DNA of 64,000 nucleotides from an uncultured Rubripirellula sp. (GCA_938075415.1 CALJHC010000009.1:60958-124957); one strand, 5' to 3'. Shown: positions 1 to 10,555, counted from the stretch's first letter. Translations and numbers: made by a program. The notes: generated by a model from the sequence alone, not told the origin.

Positions 1-429
1 CCCGGTATTCCGTTCAATCATCAGCCTGGCAGGACAAGTGGTGACGAGTGATTGGGTGCTTGGAAACCGCTAGGGGGTGATGTTTGGAGTCCGCTCCTTA
101 ATTGCGCAAAGCTGGCCCGATCTTGCGCTGAAATTGGCATCTGGATTGACTCCGATTCGGTGTCGTGGGTGATCATTTATCTGAGTGCCAAGAGATGTGA
201 AATTGAAACGTGACCTCTTGCTGGACTGTCTTTTGGTAAAAGAGGCAGATGGGGCTCGTAGAGCGTCACCAGGCAGAGAAAAATTCACTTGCCACTGACC
301 TAACATCTTGACATCACGGTTGGTCAGCTAGGTGAATTCGAGACGGTTTCCGCTGATGTCTACTTCCCAACGAGACTTCTATCCTCCCAACCTTCCGATC
401 TGGATCGAGACACGACGCAAGGGTCAGGC
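1..429. other. Left edge, no supportable gene
   Basis: All three plus-strand frames are open for the first 14 to 24 codons and then stop by position 73, so the tail of a gene running in from the left is possible but no frame can be preferred. The remainder up to the DUF1499 gene shows no convincing coding sequence. Confidence 0.4.
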
Positions 430-879
430 ATGAATTTCGCTCGACGATCAACAAAAACTTCGGCGGTTCTCGCAATCTGCGCGATCGCCGGCTTGTTTAT
501 CTTTGTGAAGGATTGGAAACGTGACTTCACCACAAACCACGCCAAGCTGGACGCCACCGCCAAGAATCCGCTACTGCGGCCTATCTCTCTTGAATGCTCG
601 CGAGAAGAAGCCGTCGATGCAACCAAAATCTGGTTGAACGCTCAGCAGAACTGGAAGTTGATTTCGGAAAGTCAGGAAAGTGAGATTTCGGTTCTCAATC
701 TAACCCGTGAAACCAAGGTCATGCGTTTCGTTGACGATATCCGTTTGGAAATTCATTCGGAATCAGAGGGTGTTCGAATTGAAGCCTCAAGTCAATCACG
801 GATTGGACTGGGCGATCTAGGTCAGAATCCACGGAACTTGATTGAAATCAGCGACGGACTGCGAGCTGCAACTCCCTAG
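430..879 (+). CDS. DUF1499 family protein, membrane-anchored
   Basis: A 149-residue protein beginning at ATG 430. Residues about 13-27 are hydrophobic and uncleaved-looking, so it is probably held in the membrane by its N-terminus. The C-terminal part has the DUF1499 signature: a 'VMRFVDDIRLEIH' strand followed near residues 122-136 by 'SRIGLGDLGQNPRN', the Ser-Arg-x-Gly-x-x-Asp-Leu-Gly-x-Asn element that defines the family. The family has no established biochemical function. The gene stands alone, with about 500 bases to the next gene. The family call rests on the motif; any role would be a guess. Confidence 0.8.
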   Translation: MNFARRSTKTSAVLAICAIAGLFIFVKDWKRDFTTNHAKLDATAKNPLLRPISLECSREEAVDATKIWLNAQQNWKLISESQESEISVLNLTRETKVMRFVDDIRLEIHSESEGVRIEASSQSRIGLGDLGQNPRNLIEISDGLRAATP

Positions 880-1374
880 CCAGTGCGGGGTGTCTGGTTC
901 AGCACGCGTCGATACCGTTTTCAGGAAAGATCCGAATTGATTCATGCAAGGTTAACGAAACGCCCGCGATCGGGTCAGAGACTGAGCGTACCGACTTCGC
1001 TTGCGGATGATCCTGTGATAAGTCCAGGAAGACAATCAATCCAGTGATTCCCGCGGGTTTTGGACACGTTAGCTTTTCCAAGGCTTGAGAAGCAGTTGTC
1101 GTTCTTGCGAACCGACGGATTAACAAAGTCTCAGGTTCGTTGGGGCTTTGTCTCAGGCTCTTCTTTATGCGATTATGGCACTCTCAGGACCTCCCGGACC
1201 GTGGCTCAATGGTTTAGGTATCAGAGTCTCTTCTGCTGTCCCTTCGCGGTGATAGGATTTGGCGCGGGTTGCTAACGCTCACATCTAAGAAGTAACCTTC
1301 TCAATCGCAGCAACGCTAATGCAGCGTTGGATTCCCGTTTCCTCGTAGAACTCTCAACTGAAAAGACCGACAAG
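880..1374. other. Intergenic, nothing recognised
   Basis: About 500 bases between the DUF1499 gene and the enolase-superfamily gene. I see no RNA gene, clear terminator or coding sequence; short open frames here have the composition of chance ORFs. Confidence 0.5.
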
Positions 1375-2793
1375 ATGCCAAAAGCAACGGACGCCCATGT
1401 TGTGGAAGTGGATTCATTTTTAATCCCGGTAGAGATGCGGATGCCTCTTAAATTCGGTAGCGAGTCTGTTCAGGCCGTCAACTGTCTGCGTGTCTCGGTG
1501 AAGATAGAAGGAGCCGACGGACGAACCGCTGTCGGTTGGGGGGAAACACCGCTCTCCGTCACATGGGCGTGGCCGAGCAGCACTTTGAGCTATTCTACCC
1601 GGTTTGAAGCGATGATCGCTTTTTGCGGACGTTTGTCGGAGCAATGGGCAAATCAGTCCGCAGCTGGTCACCCGATCGAAACCGGGTATCAGTTCCAAAC
1701 TAAGACTCTGCCGAAAATACTCGAGCAATTCAATCGGGAGAGTTCAACAGAGCCACTTCCTCACCTTGCGGCACTGATTGCGACGAGCGCTTTTGACATT
1801 GCGACCCATGATGCCTACGGGATCCTGCACCAAACCGATATTTACGACACTTATAATGAGAAATTTCTTTCACAGGACTTATCGGAGTTTCTTACGCCCC
1901 AAGATGCGTCCGTTACTTTTGATGGAAAATTCCCGAACGATTACTTGGTGCAAGAGCCGGCAAAACAAATGCCCGTTTGGCACTTGGTTGGTGGTCTTGA
2001 TCCTTTGGAGCGGTCGGACTGTTCAGGGGATGAACCCGACGATGGCTATCCGGTGACGTTGCGACACTGGATTGAGGAAGACGGACTTGACTGTCTGAAA
2101 ATTAAGTTGCGGGGAACTGATGAATCATGGGATTTCGAGCGAGTCGTTGCCGTCGGTGATCTCTCCCTTGAACTAGGAGTCTCTCACCTGTCGGCAGATT
2201 TCAATTGCACAGTGACTGATCCGGAATACGTCAATCGAATTCTGGACAAACTGCGGGCGGAGAGACCCGAAATCAGCGACCTGCTGTTATACGTAGAGCA
2301 ACCATTTCCGTACGACCTTCGAGCCAACCAAATCGATGTTCATAGCGTCTCGCAGCGATTGCCACTTTTCCTCGATGAAAGTGCCCATGACTGGGAATAT
2401 GTCGCACTGGGTCGATCATTGGGGTGGACCGGAGTCGCTTTGAAGACTTGCAAAACGCAGACCGGTGCAATTCTCAGCCTTTGCTGGGCCAAAGCCCACG
2501 GGATGCCATTGATGGTTCAAGACCTGACCAACCCTATGTTGGCGCAAATTCCACATGTTCGCTTGGCAGCTCACGCCGGAACGATTCAAGGTGTCGAATC
2601 CAATGGGATGCAATTCTACCCGGATGCATCCACGCCAGAGGCAAAGGTTCATCCAGGACTTTACAAGCGACGCGAGGGTCAGCTCGATTTATCCAGTCTT
2701 TCAGGCAACGGATTCGGATATCGCCTTAATGAAATCACACGCGATCTCAGTCCCGTTTCTCGGGTGAAGCGGTCGCGCCCGATCGATCCATGA
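1375..2793 (+). CDS. Mandelate racemase/muconate lactonizing enzyme-like (enolase superfamily)
   Basis: The product fits an enolase-superfamily enzyme, which abstracts the alpha-proton of a carboxylate with help from Mg2+. Counted from ATG 1375 (472 residues), the barrel residues are visible: a Lys-Ile-Lys motif (K242, K244), metal ligands in 'DFN' (D275), 'EQP' (E308) and 'DES' (D334), and a 'KTCK' strand (K357/K360) where the second base is expected. The N-terminal capping domain includes 'AVGWGETPLS'. The protein is about 80-100 residues longer than typical family members, mainly through an insertion around residues 160-225 between the 'FDIATHDAYG' helix and 'WHLVGGLDP'. A TTG at 1327 in frame would add 16 residues; neither start has a strong ribosome site, so ATG is preferred. 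The substrate cannot be read from sequence. Confidence 0.8.
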   Translation: MPKATDAHVVEVDSFLIPVEMRMPLKFGSESVQAVNCLRVSVKIEGADGRTAVGWGETPLSVTWAWPSSTLSYSTRFEAMIAFCGRLSEQWANQSAAGHPIETGYQFQTKTLPKILEQFNRESSTEPLPHLAALIATSAFDIATHDAYGILHQTDIYDTYNEKFLSQDLSEFLTPQDASVTFDGKFPNDYLVQEPAKQMPVWHLVGGLDPLERSDCSGDEPDDGYPVTLRHWIEEDGLDCLKIKLRGTDESWDFERVVAVGDLSLELGVSHLSADFNCTVTDPEYVNRILDKLRAERPEISDLLLYVEQPFPYDLRANQIDVHSVSQRLPLFLDESAHDWEYVALGRSLGWTGVALKTCKTQTGAILSLCWAKAHGMPLMVQDLTNPMLAQIPHVRLAAHAGTIQGVESNGMQFYPDASTPEAKVHPGLYKRREGQLDLSSLSGNGFGYRLNEITRDLSPVSRVKRSRPIDP

Positions 2794-3164
2794 ACCGCTT
2801 TTCTTGGCCACCAAAGATAAGCGTTCGGGATCGTGCCTGGTTGTCATGTTCATTCTGGTCTTCACTCGCTTGAATCCCACTTTGCCAGTAACAAGAGATT
2901 GGCCGGATGTTTTGTGTTATGCAGTCGAGCAATCTATTTTGGGGCAATTGCAGGCTGTCTCTGGATGCTCTCAATACCGATGCTCTCAATACCGATGCTT
3001 TCAATACCGATGCTTGCGAGAGTAATTGACACAGCCTAGTGAGTGAGCGCGAACGGGGCATCTGAACCGCAATCGTTTTGCGTGACGCATCCTGCCATCA
3101 AACCGATGGTATTGTCAGTGAAAGTTAATGGTTACTGATGGCTGATGTCACCGCGATTGTTTGC
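2794..3164. other. Intergenic between convergent genes
   Basis: A 370-base space between two convergent genes. Apart from the 15-bp tandem array it shows no gene and no hairpin with a T-tract. Confidence 0.6.
2964..3015. repeat. 15-bp tandem repeat, 3.5 copies
   Basis: Three full copies of tcaataccgatgctc/t (2971-2985, 2986-3000, 3001-3015) preceded by half a copy. The array lies between the stop of the enolase-superfamily gene and the convergent phosphatase gene. Only the last base of the unit varies. Confidence 0.95.
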
Positions 3165-4004
3165 TCAACGGTTTTGCATGTTCAAGTCAACGAGGGAACT
3201 TCTTGCGATCCGAATCGGAATCTCTGTCCGTTTTCGCTCGCAGAAATAACTGACATGACTGAATCCGGATTGCTCCAATAAATCGAGTGCTGTCTCGAAT
3301 CCATCGGCGACGCGACCCGGTTCATGTGCATCCGAGCCGAGTGTGATGGGAATGTCGCGAGTCGCTATTTCTCGAAGCATGCTGGGCATGGGATTCATTT
3401 CGGAGATGGTTTTATTCACCCCCGAGGTGTTCAGTTCCATTGCGACACCGGTGACAGCGATCCGATCCAAAGCTGAGCAAATTTCGCCCATGATTCTCTG
3501 CGGATCCCATGCTTCGGACGTAAAGTTTTTGATGAGGTCAGGATGGGAGATGGAGTCGAACAATTTTGTTTCAGCGGTCTTCGCGAGTAGGCGAAAGTAG
3601 ATGCGTTGGACCTCAAATAGATCGTCTTGCCAATATTTTTCACGGAATTCACCAATTTGCGGATGCACCGAACCCAGGACAAAATGAAAGTCGGCCGATG
3701 ACAACTGACGCTCCAGGTACGCTTCCATCCCCTCGAAATAATCCGCTTCCAGTCCTAAACGGACATCGACCCGACCTTCGTACTTCTGTCTGGTTTCGGC
3801 AACAAGTTCTACGTACCGATCGAATTCATCCTCTCGCATCCGCACTGCCGACGAGAAGCCGTTGGGCATTGGGTTGTGGCAAGTAACCAGCAGCCCTTTT
3901 AGACCTCGTTTCTCTGCGACCTCCGCGTATTCCTCTGGCCATCCTTCAGCGTGTTTGCACAAAGGTGTGTGTGAATGGGATTCAAATAAAACTGGCTGTG
4001 GCAC
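3165..4004 (-). CDS. hisK: Histidinol-phosphatase, PHP family
   Basis: A 279-residue PHP-domain phosphoesterase of the type that dephosphorylates L-histidinol phosphate in histidine synthesis. The metal-binding residues of the PHP barrel are visible: 'HSH' in the first strand (near residue 10), a conserved His in 'CKHAEG', a Glu in 'GLEADY', His in 'LGSVHPQ', 'SHPDLI', and the C-terminal 'GSDAHEP'. The length matches the HisK/HisJ group of monofunctional phosphatases. Translation probably starts at GTG 4004, because the conserved first strand begins only about seven residues later. No other his gene is in the window. A broader PHP phosphoesterase role cannot be excluded, but the conserved spacing favours histidinol phosphatase. 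Confidence 0.85.
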   Translation of the reverse strand: MPQPVLFESHSHTPLCKHAEGWPEEYAEVAEKRGLKGLLVTCHNPMPNGFSSAVRMREDEFDRYVELVAETRQKYEGRVDVRLGLEADYFEGMEAYLERQLSSADFHFVLGSVHPQIGEFREKYWQDDLFEVQRIYFRLLAKTAETKLFDSISHPDLIKNFTSEAWDPQRIMGEICSALDRIAVTGVAMELNTSGVNKTISEMNPMPSMLREIATRDIPITLGSDAHEPGRVADGFETALDLLEQSGFSHVSYFCERKRTEIPIRIARSSLVDLNMQNR

Positions 4005-4621
4005 ACCTGCATCCTATCGTTAACGTTACTTTGTCAGTGATCACTTTGGGGCCGATGCTTCCTTCGAACCAGCTCCTTCGCTTTAAATTACACGCTTCAG
4101 CCTATTTCGAACAACGGATGAGAGCGAGGGTTTTGTCCCTAGCCGTTAATTCGCTTCTCCGCGAACTAGAAATTCACTGGTTTTATTCACCCTGTTTTAC
4201 CGTGGCTTTGTAATTATTTTATCTGACGTGAGAAAAAACAGGAAAAGCTTGTGTCATGGATAGGCGGAAACGCGTGAAGGTAACGAGTGAACCGTGTTGA
4301 GATGCATTGATGTGGGTTTTTCGTTAATACGCTCCTTTTCAAGTGTCGTCAGGTGCGGGGCTATGGTTTCTGGCATTGCATTTTTCGATCGTTGCCGGGT
4401 GTATTGGATAAGGGAAACGTCAATGGAGACTGCACTTACGGGATTAGTTGTCGTAAGATTCAGTCACCGATGAATCCACTGTTGCGATAGGTGGTCGTGT
4501 CTTTTTCATCGAAAGGATCTGAGACTGAACCGCGTTTTTAAATTAATGTGCCCGTTGAAATTGAGTGACTTGATTATTCAGCGAATGGCTCTTTGGTCAT
4601 CGCTCAAAAAGGAAGAATCCC
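4005..4621. other. Intergenic upstream of the sulfatase
   Basis: About 600 bases between divergently transcribed genes, AT-richer than its surroundings in places (4190-4245 and 4535-4575). It must hold the promoters of the phosphatase and sulfatase genes, but I cannot place a convincing -35/-10 pair. Confidence 0.5.
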
Positions 4622-6124
4622 TTGCAAAAGTATCTGACGACTTTTTCGTGCAGGCTCATGGTTGGGCTGAGTTCGCTACTTGCGCTGACCGGTTGGAATT
4701 GGTTGACTGCGGCTGATGCCGACAGAGTCAAGCCATCGCCCAATATTCTGTTCATTGCGATTGACGACCTTGCATGCACCCTGGGGTGTTATGGGGACTT
4801 GATTGCCAGAACACCAAATCTTGATCGACTGGCATCGAGTGGTGTTGTGTTTGAACGCGCTTACAATCAACTGCCATTGTGTAATCCGACACGTGCATCG
4901 TTGATGACAGGGCTTCGACCGGATCAGATCAAAGTTTATGACCTCGATCGTCACTTTCGCGATGAGGTTCCAGACGTGGTGACCCTTCCGCAGGCCTTTC
5001 AAGAAGCAGGCTATGAGGCAGTGCGGGTCGGGAAAATCTATCATTACAACGTGCCAGCATCGATCGGCACCAATGGTTTCGATGACCCTCCCTCCTGGAA
5101 CGAAACCATCAACCCCAAGGGTAGGGATAAAGCGGAAGAAGATTTGATTACCAACGCCGAACCCCATCGCCCGGTGAGTGCGGCACTGAGTTGGTTGGCC
5201 GCAGACGGTCAAGACGAAGAGCAGACCGATGGAATGATCGCTACTGAGGCAATCAAACGACTGCGAAACGCCGGCGAGAAGCCGTTCTTTCTCGCGGTGG
5301 GTTTTTTTCGACCACACACTCCCTTTGTCGCACCTCAGCAATACTTTGATCAATACCCGCTTTCAACGATTCGTCTTCCTTATGCTCCGGGCAATGACCG
5401 GGATGACATCCCCACTGCTGCTTTCGCGCACAATTGCCCCATCCCCAATTACGGTTTATCAGAGCCCTCGCTGCGCAAGGCGACGCAAGCCTACTATGCG
5501 TGCGTTTCTTTCATCGACGCTCAGATCGGAAGGATTTTAGATACCCTTGATCAGACGGGTCTATCTGATAACACAATTGTCGTGGTTTGGAGCGACCACG
5601 GGTATCACTTGGGCGAGCACCAAGGGGTTTGGCAAAAACGCACCCTGTTTGAACAGTCAGCAAGATCACCATTGATCATTCGTTCCCCGGGAATGTCGGG
5701 GATGGGACAGCCTTGCAGGAAGGTGGTCGAATTCGTTGATGTATATCCGACACTGACAAGTCTCGCGGGTATCTCGTCGCCGTCTGGGCTTGCGGGGCGT
5801 GATTTATCGCCGCTTTTGAATGATCCACTTACTTCGTGGGATGACTTCGCAATCACGCAAGTTTTGCGTCCTGCCGACAATCGTTTGGAGAAACCGGTCA
5901 TGGGTTGCAGCATTCGGACCGATCGCTGGCGGTACACGGAGTGGGGTTTGGGCGACCATGGTCTTGAGCTCTATGACCATCACAGCGATCCGGGGGAATT
6001 CGATAACCTCGCGATCTCACCAAGCTCAGAATTACGGGCAGTGATGGGGCGCCTTCGAAAGAAGTTGCACCAACATGCGAGCGGTAAGATCCCGGCAACA
6101 CCTTTCAACCCCTCACGACTCTAG
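4622..6124 (+). CDS. Exported sulfatase, iduronate-2-sulfatase-like
   Basis: A 500-residue type I sulfatase that hydrolyses sulfate esters, likely on algal polysaccharides. The formylglycine motif C-N-P-T-R starts at C87, inside '[12 protein letters not shown]', so the catalytic Cys must be oxidised by a maturase. The metal site includes D48-D49 in 'FIAIDDL' and the later '[13 protein letters not shown]'. The stretch '[17 protein letters not shown]' is typical of the iduronate-2-sulfatase group. A signal peptide covers residues 1-31, with K3 and R11 in the n-region. This supports the TTG start at 4622, which also has AAGGAAG six bases upstream; the internal ATG at 4658 would remove the positive charges. 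The substrate cannot be assigned. Confidence 0.93.
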   Translation: MQKYLTTFSCRLMVGLSSLLALTGWNWLTAADADRVKPSPNILFIAIDDLACTLGCYGDLIARTPNLDRLASSGVVFERAYNQLPLCNPTRASLMTGLRPDQIKVYDLDRHFRDEVPDVVTLPQAFQEAGYEAVRVGKIYHYNVPASIGTNGFDDPPSWNETINPKGRDKAEEDLITNAEPHRPVSAALSWLAADGQDEEQTDGMIATEAIKRLRNAGEKPFFLAVGFFRPHTPFVAPQQYFDQYPLSTIRLPYAPGNDRDDIPTAAFAHNCPIPNYGLSEPSLRKATQAYYACVSFIDAQIGRILDTLDQTGLSDNTIVVVWSDHGYHLGEHQGVWQKRTLFEQSARSPLIIRSPGMSGMGQPCRKVVEFVDVYPTLTSLAGISSPSGLAGRDLSPLLNDPLTSWDDFAITQVLRPADNRLEKPVMGCSIRTDRWRYTEWGLGDHGLELYDHHSDPGEFDNLAISPSSELRAVMGRLRKKLHQHASGKIPATPFNPSRL

Positions 6125-6188
6125 AGCCATTGGTGCAATGTCCAAGATGCGGACAGGGTATGCGTGGCAGAATACTCAAAGGCCAAAC

Positions 6189-7370
6189 TCAGTCCTTCAG
6201 ATTGGCCAGGCACTGATTCAGCCACGTGAATTCACTCGCGATATCCTTGGCGAGTCCGTGTCGCTGCATTGATTCGGGTAGCACGGTCCAGGCATAGGTT
6301 TCGATTTCAAAGTGTCCTGTAAATTGAGGCGCTGCTTCTGAGTTCGATAAATGCTGAAGGCATTCCAAAACATCACCCTGGCTGGTTTCCAGATGACCAA
6401 ACCGTTCCAGAAAGATTGGGACGTGAAAGTGGACGACCCATCGCTGGTCATCGCCGGGAACCGGTTCCCCTTGCGGTGAAGATTGCAGCAATGCAGGAAG
6501 GTCCTCTGATAAAACGAATTCACCGTTGCTGAGACGTCGACCTGTTTGATGTAGGTAACGATCTTCGCCGAACTCCGAGAGTTGGTCGATCGCTTCTCTT
6601 TTTCGTTCTGCTGACATTTGATTCCATTGTGCAACAATCGCAGAACTGACTTGAACTTTTCCGACGGTAATCCCAGCACGCCCCAATTGCGAAAGCACAT
6701 CAAATTGTGATTCCATCATCACAGCGGAGTGACAGATGTCATGACACACAGTGAGGTAACGCCGATGATGTATTTCTGGCAACTCTCGCTCGAACCAACT
6801 GATCACATCTTCGGTGGTATCCAGCTGACAACCAGGTTCGGGCTCTATCGCAACCACGATGCGGCGTCCGGATTTTGATTCGAGTTGATGCAGGTAGTCT
6901 GCCAGCGAGCGTAGGTGCTTACCACTGGCAGCAAGCTGATCCGCAGAATCAAGTTCAGTCGGCCAACCAAGCGGAAGCGTACTGATCGAACCAATTTTCT
7001 CCGCGGGTGATGATCGAAGGAGCTCGGTTAAGATTTCTGCGAGCTGGCAGGTGTAATCAAGGCGTGATTCCTCAGCCCACGTGGGAAGGTAGACGCGACG
7101 CTTGACAATTTTTTGGTGGAAATTATCAAACGGAAATCCGTTAATCGTGAAGGGATCAAGTCTGCGATCACTTAAAAACGCAGCAAAAGCTGATGCATCC
7201 CGAGAGAGTTCATTTGCCGCTTGGGCGGGGATCCATAATCCGACGCCAAGACGATCAAAGCCAACCGAATCCCTCACCTCGACAGCATAATTGTCGAGGT
7301 TTGCGCGTATCGATGAGAGATCGACACCCGCGTGCACATTCGTGCAGTACCCGATCTGAGCGTTTTTCAT
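6189..7370 (-). CDS. eboE: EboE-like TIM-barrel protein
   Basis: A xylose-isomerase-like TIM-barrel protein of about 393 residues that resembles EboE, a component of the ebo metabolite-traffic gene cluster. Recognisable blocks are 'IGYCTNVHAG' at the N-terminus, 'FTINGFPFDNFH', 'VYLPTWAEESRL', 'GSISTLPLGW', 'VAIEPEPGCQLDTTEDVISWF' (in two parts) and 'CHDICHSAV', where the His, Glu and Asp ligands of the barrel metal site would lie. ATG 7370 places the conserved 'YCTNVH' block close to the N-terminus; a TTG at 7427 in frame would add 19 residues without homology. The usual partners (EboA, B, C, D, F) are absent here and the neighbour is a convergent sulfatase, so this copy is an orphan. Its reaction is unknown. 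Confidence 0.75.
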   Translation of the reverse strand: MKNAQIGYCTNVHAGVDLSSIRANLDNYAVEVRDSVGFDRLGVGLWIPAQAANELSRDASAFAAFLSDRRLDPFTINGFPFDNFHQKIVKRRVYLPTWAEESRLDYTCQLAEILTELLRSSPAEKIGSISTLPLGWPTELDSADQLAASGKHLRSLADYLHQLESKSGRRIVVAIEPEPGCQLDTTEDVISWFERELPEIHHRRYLTVCHDICHSAVMMESQFDVLSQLGRAGITVGKVQVSSAIVAQWNQMSAERKREAIDQLSEFGEDRYLHQTGRRLSNGEFVLSEDLPALLQSSPQGEPVPGDDQRWVVHFHVPIFLERFGHLETSQGDVLECLQHLSNSEAAPQFTGHFEIETYAWTVLPESMQRHGLAKDIASEFTWLNQCLANLKD

Positions 7371-8041
7371 CGTCAAATTCGTCACGTCGATTCGTTCCTG
7401 GCGTTCATCGCAATCACTTTTGAGCAAGGATCCACTGAGTCATCGCATCGCAGCATTAGCGTAGTAGAATAGAGTGATTCGGAAAATATCCCGCAACTTT
7501 CTTGTCAACTGCCATCACGTATTTGACGGTTGCAGGTTCTGTAGGATAATGAGGCAGTGGACCTGATGGTGGGTAAAGTCAGTACGTGATTTGTCTGCTT
7601 TTCGTTAGACTGCTGACGATTTTACAGCAAAAAACTGCGGCAAATGGAGTGAGAGAACCGCAATCAGCACACCGTTCCGTAAAATTTGGATGCCTGCGAT
7701 TGGTCGGTTCTCTGGGGCGTGGTCATTACATGTCGACTGACGGTTCGTAAAAAATTGAATCCATGTCGGTTGTTCACGACGATTTTTGACCCAGAAAGCG
7801 TCCAAAATTACCCCCCCAATGCCAAAAGTAAATCGATAATTTTGAACAGGTAAGCGGTGAGAATCTAAGTATCACCAACATTGACGACGTGATCGTATGA
7901 CGAAAGTATATTCTGCTGACTCCCAACGACGCTTGGGATCTCGTTCATCTTGCGATTGATGTCACATCGACGAATCCGTTGACGCTTGAAACAATCATCT
8001 CCAGAATTCACACACCATCCTTTTTTATCGCCAACAGTCAT
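7371..8041. other. Intergenic between divergent genes
   Basis: About 670 bases between the divergent eboE-like and M1 peptidase genes. It presumably contains both promoters. I see a run of C at 7811-7817 but no RNA gene, tandem array or convincing coding sequence. Confidence 0.5.
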
Positions 8042-10555
8042 ATGCGAACTCTTCTGAGTGCCCTCGTCCTCGCAACCTTTGCGATCAATCTTCAAACGGT
8101 TTCCATGGGACAACCGTTGCCGAATCCGAAACACGACGATTCGCACGGTGACCGATTTTTTCAAATCGATAATTGGCTGCCAACGCCAAACGACCAGCGT
8201 ACCGCTTCGGGTGCGCCCGGTCCGGAGTATTGGCAGCAACGTGCCGACTACGACATTGCAGTGACTCTGGATGATCAGAATCAGCGAATTTCGGGCTTGG
8301 TTAAAATTCAATACCACAACGAATCGCCTCATATCCTGAATTATGTTTGGGTGCAGCTTGATCAGAATCGCTTCGATCCAAAGGCAACTTCGGCGACCGC
8401 CACCCCAGCACCTTCGTTAGCACCCAGGCTGACCTTCGATCGACTCAATTCCATTTTTGCCCGAATGACCTTCGATGGAGGATACAAAATCGGAGCAGTA
8501 AAAAGTCAACAAGGTTCGCCCTTGGAGCACACCATCGTGGAAACGATGATGCGAATTGACCTGCCCCGGCCAATGATGCCGGGTGAGTCGATCGGATTTT
8601 CGATTGAGTACTCGTACAACATCATTGACTCCAACTTGATTTCAGGACGATCAGGTCACGAGCTTTTTGAAGAGGATGGTAACTATATTTACGAAATTGC
8701 TCAGTGGTTTCCACGAGTTGTGTCCTATACGGATTACACGGGTTGGCAAAATAAACAGTTTGTTGGCCGAGGTGAATTCACGCTTGAACTCGGGGATTAC
8801 GAGGTCAGCATTACCGTTCCCGAAGACATGGTCGTTGCGTCCACTGGTCTGCTTGCTAATCCCGAGGCAGTTCTTGAGCAAACATGGATCAAGCGACTCG
8901 CTGAGGCAAGGAAGTCGTCCGAGCCGATGTTCATTGTGACTCCCGAAGAAGCAAGAGAAAACGAGAAATCAACGCAGGACGATGACTCCAGCTCTCGCGG
9001 GCAGAATCAACGAACCAAGACATGGGTATTCCAAGCCAAGAATGTTCGTGATTTTGCTTTTGCGGCAAGTCGCAAATTTATCTGGGACGCCATGGGTGTC
9101 AAAGTTGGTGACCAAACCGTGATGGCGATGTCCTACTATCCCAACGAGGGCGAGCCACTTTGGAGTCAGTACTCGACGGAATCGATTGCTCACACACTCG
9201 AGGTATATGGTCGGTATTCATTTGACTATCCCTACCCGGTGGCAATTAGCGTCAACGGCCCGGTCTACGGGATGGAGTACCCGATGATTTGTTTTAACGG
9301 ACCCCGTCCGGAGGATGACGGCACCTACAGTAAAGCAACGAAGTACGCCCTCATCTCAGTGATCATTCACGAAGTGGGGCACAATTATTTTCCAATGATT
9401 GTGAACAGTGATGAACGGCAATGGACATGGATGGACGAGGGACTCAATACCTTTTTGCAGTTTCTCAGCGAACAGGAATGGGAGGAGGATTACCCGTCAC
9501 GCCGAGGCAAGCCCGAGAAAATCGTCCCGTACATGCGTGGCCACCATCAGCGGCCCATCATGACAGGAAGCGAAGAGATTCTTCAGTTTGGCCCCAACGC
9601 TTACGCAAAACCTGCAACTGCCCTCAACATTCTTCGCGAAACCATCATGGGACGCGAACTCTTTGACTTTGCTTTTAAGCAGTACGCCCAACGATGGAAA
9701 TTCAAGCGGCCCACACCCTCGGACTTTTTTCGAACGATGGAGGATGCTTCGGGTGTTGACCTGGATTGGTTTTGGCGCGGCTGGTTCTACAGCACCGACC
9801 ACGTTGATCTGGCAATTGAGGATGTAAAGCTCTTGATTATCGATCAGGGGGATCCTGATAAAGAGGCTGAGAGAAAACGTAAAGAACGAGAAGAAAAAGA
9901 ACCCAATCTCTCGGATCAACGCAACGCCGACCTTCCCAAACGGATTGATTGGCAACCAGGCCTGAAAGACTATTACAACAGCGCAGAGTATGACGAGTTC
10001 GCCGTGGAGGAATCCGCAAGAAAGGCCTATCAGAAAATGCTTGAGGGTCTCGATGATGAACAGCGAGCAATGCTTGAACGCACCACCAATTTCTATGTTG
10101 TTAAATTTCGAAACCATGGTGGAATCGTGATGCCCATTATCATTCGTCTTCACTATGCCGATAGCACCAATGAAATCATCCGTGTGCCGGTAGATATCTG
10201 GCGATCCAATGGTGATCAGGTCTCGAAGCTGTTTGTTTCTGAAAAAGAAGTTGTCCGAATGGAGCTTGATCCTTTCTTGGAGACCGCTGATACGGAGCTG
10301 TCTAACAACCACTGGCCTCCAAAGCTGATTCCAAGCCGCTTCAAGCTATATAAAACCAGCAAGTCGGATAACGAGATGAGAAAAGCGAAGAAAAAGAAGG
10401 AGGCTGCGGAGAAGAAAGCAGCCGAGGAAGCAAAGGAAAAAGATAAGGCGGCTGAAGATGCAGAGACCGCCAAGAAGGCGGCTGAGGCAAAAGACCAGGC
10501 ACCGAAAGAGCAATCGTCGGCTGAAGCTGCGACAGCGACAGGAGATGGCGGTTAA
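8042..10555 (+). CDS. Secreted M1 family zinc metallopeptidase
   Basis: An 837-residue aminopeptidase-N-like zinc peptidase acting outside the cytoplasm. A signal peptide starts at ATG 8042 (MRTLLSALVLATFAINLQ), which is why I prefer it to the in-frame TTG at 7979. The N-terminal beta domain (about residues 55-300) is followed by the gluzincin site H443-E444-x-x-H447 with the third ligand E466 in 'WMDEGLNTF'. The exopeptidase region 'GPVYGMEYPMI' occupies the place of the GxMEN motif, and its Asn is replaced by Tyr. The last 60 residues are almost only Lys, Glu, Ala and Asp, a low-complexity tail of unknown use. It is followed by the DUF6702 and cinA-like genes on the same strand, probably one transcript. 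Confidence 0.92.
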   Translation: MRTLLSALVLATFAINLQTVSMGQPLPNPKHDDSHGDRFFQIDNWLPTPNDQRTASGAPGPEYWQQRADYDIAVTLDDQNQRISGLVKIQYHNESPHILNYVWVQLDQNRFDPKATSATATPAPSLAPRLTFDRLNSIFARMTFDGGYKIGAVKSQQGSPLEHTIVETMMRIDLPRPMMPGESIGFSIEYSYNIIDSNLISGRSGHELFEEDGNYIYEIAQWFPRVVSYTDYTGWQNKQFVGRGEFTLELGDYEVSITVPEDMVVASTGLLANPEAVLEQTWIKRLAEARKSSEPMFIVTPEEARENEKSTQDDDSSSRGQNQRTKTWVFQAKNVRDFAFAASRKFIWDAMGVKVGDQTVMAMSYYPNEGEPLWSQYSTESIAHTLEVYGRYSFDYPYPVAISVNGPVYGMEYPMICFNGPRPEDDGTYSKATKYALISVIIHEVGHNYFPMIVNSDERQWTWMDEGLNTFLQFLSEQEWEEDYPSRRGKPEKIVPYMRGHHQRPIMTGSEEILQFGPNAYAKPATALNILRETIMGRELFDFAFKQYAQRWKFKRPTPSDFFRTMEDASGVDLDWFWRGWFYSTDHVDLAIEDVKLLIIDQGDPDKEAERKRKEREEKEPNLSDQRNADLPKRIDWQPGLKDYYNSAEYDEFAVEESARKAYQKMLEGLDDEQRAMLERTTNFYVVKFRNHGGIVMPIIIRLHYADSTNEIIRVPVDIWRSNGDQVSKLFVSEKEVVRMELDPFLETADTELSNNHWPPKLIPSRFKLYKTSKSDNEMRKAKKKKEAAEKKAAEEAKEKDKAAEDAETAKKAAEAKDQAPKEQSSAEAATATGDGG

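Noticed and set aside
2..73. C-terminal end of a gene entering from the left edge
   Set aside because: All three plus frames are open for 14 to 24 codons, so none can be preferred on such short sequence.
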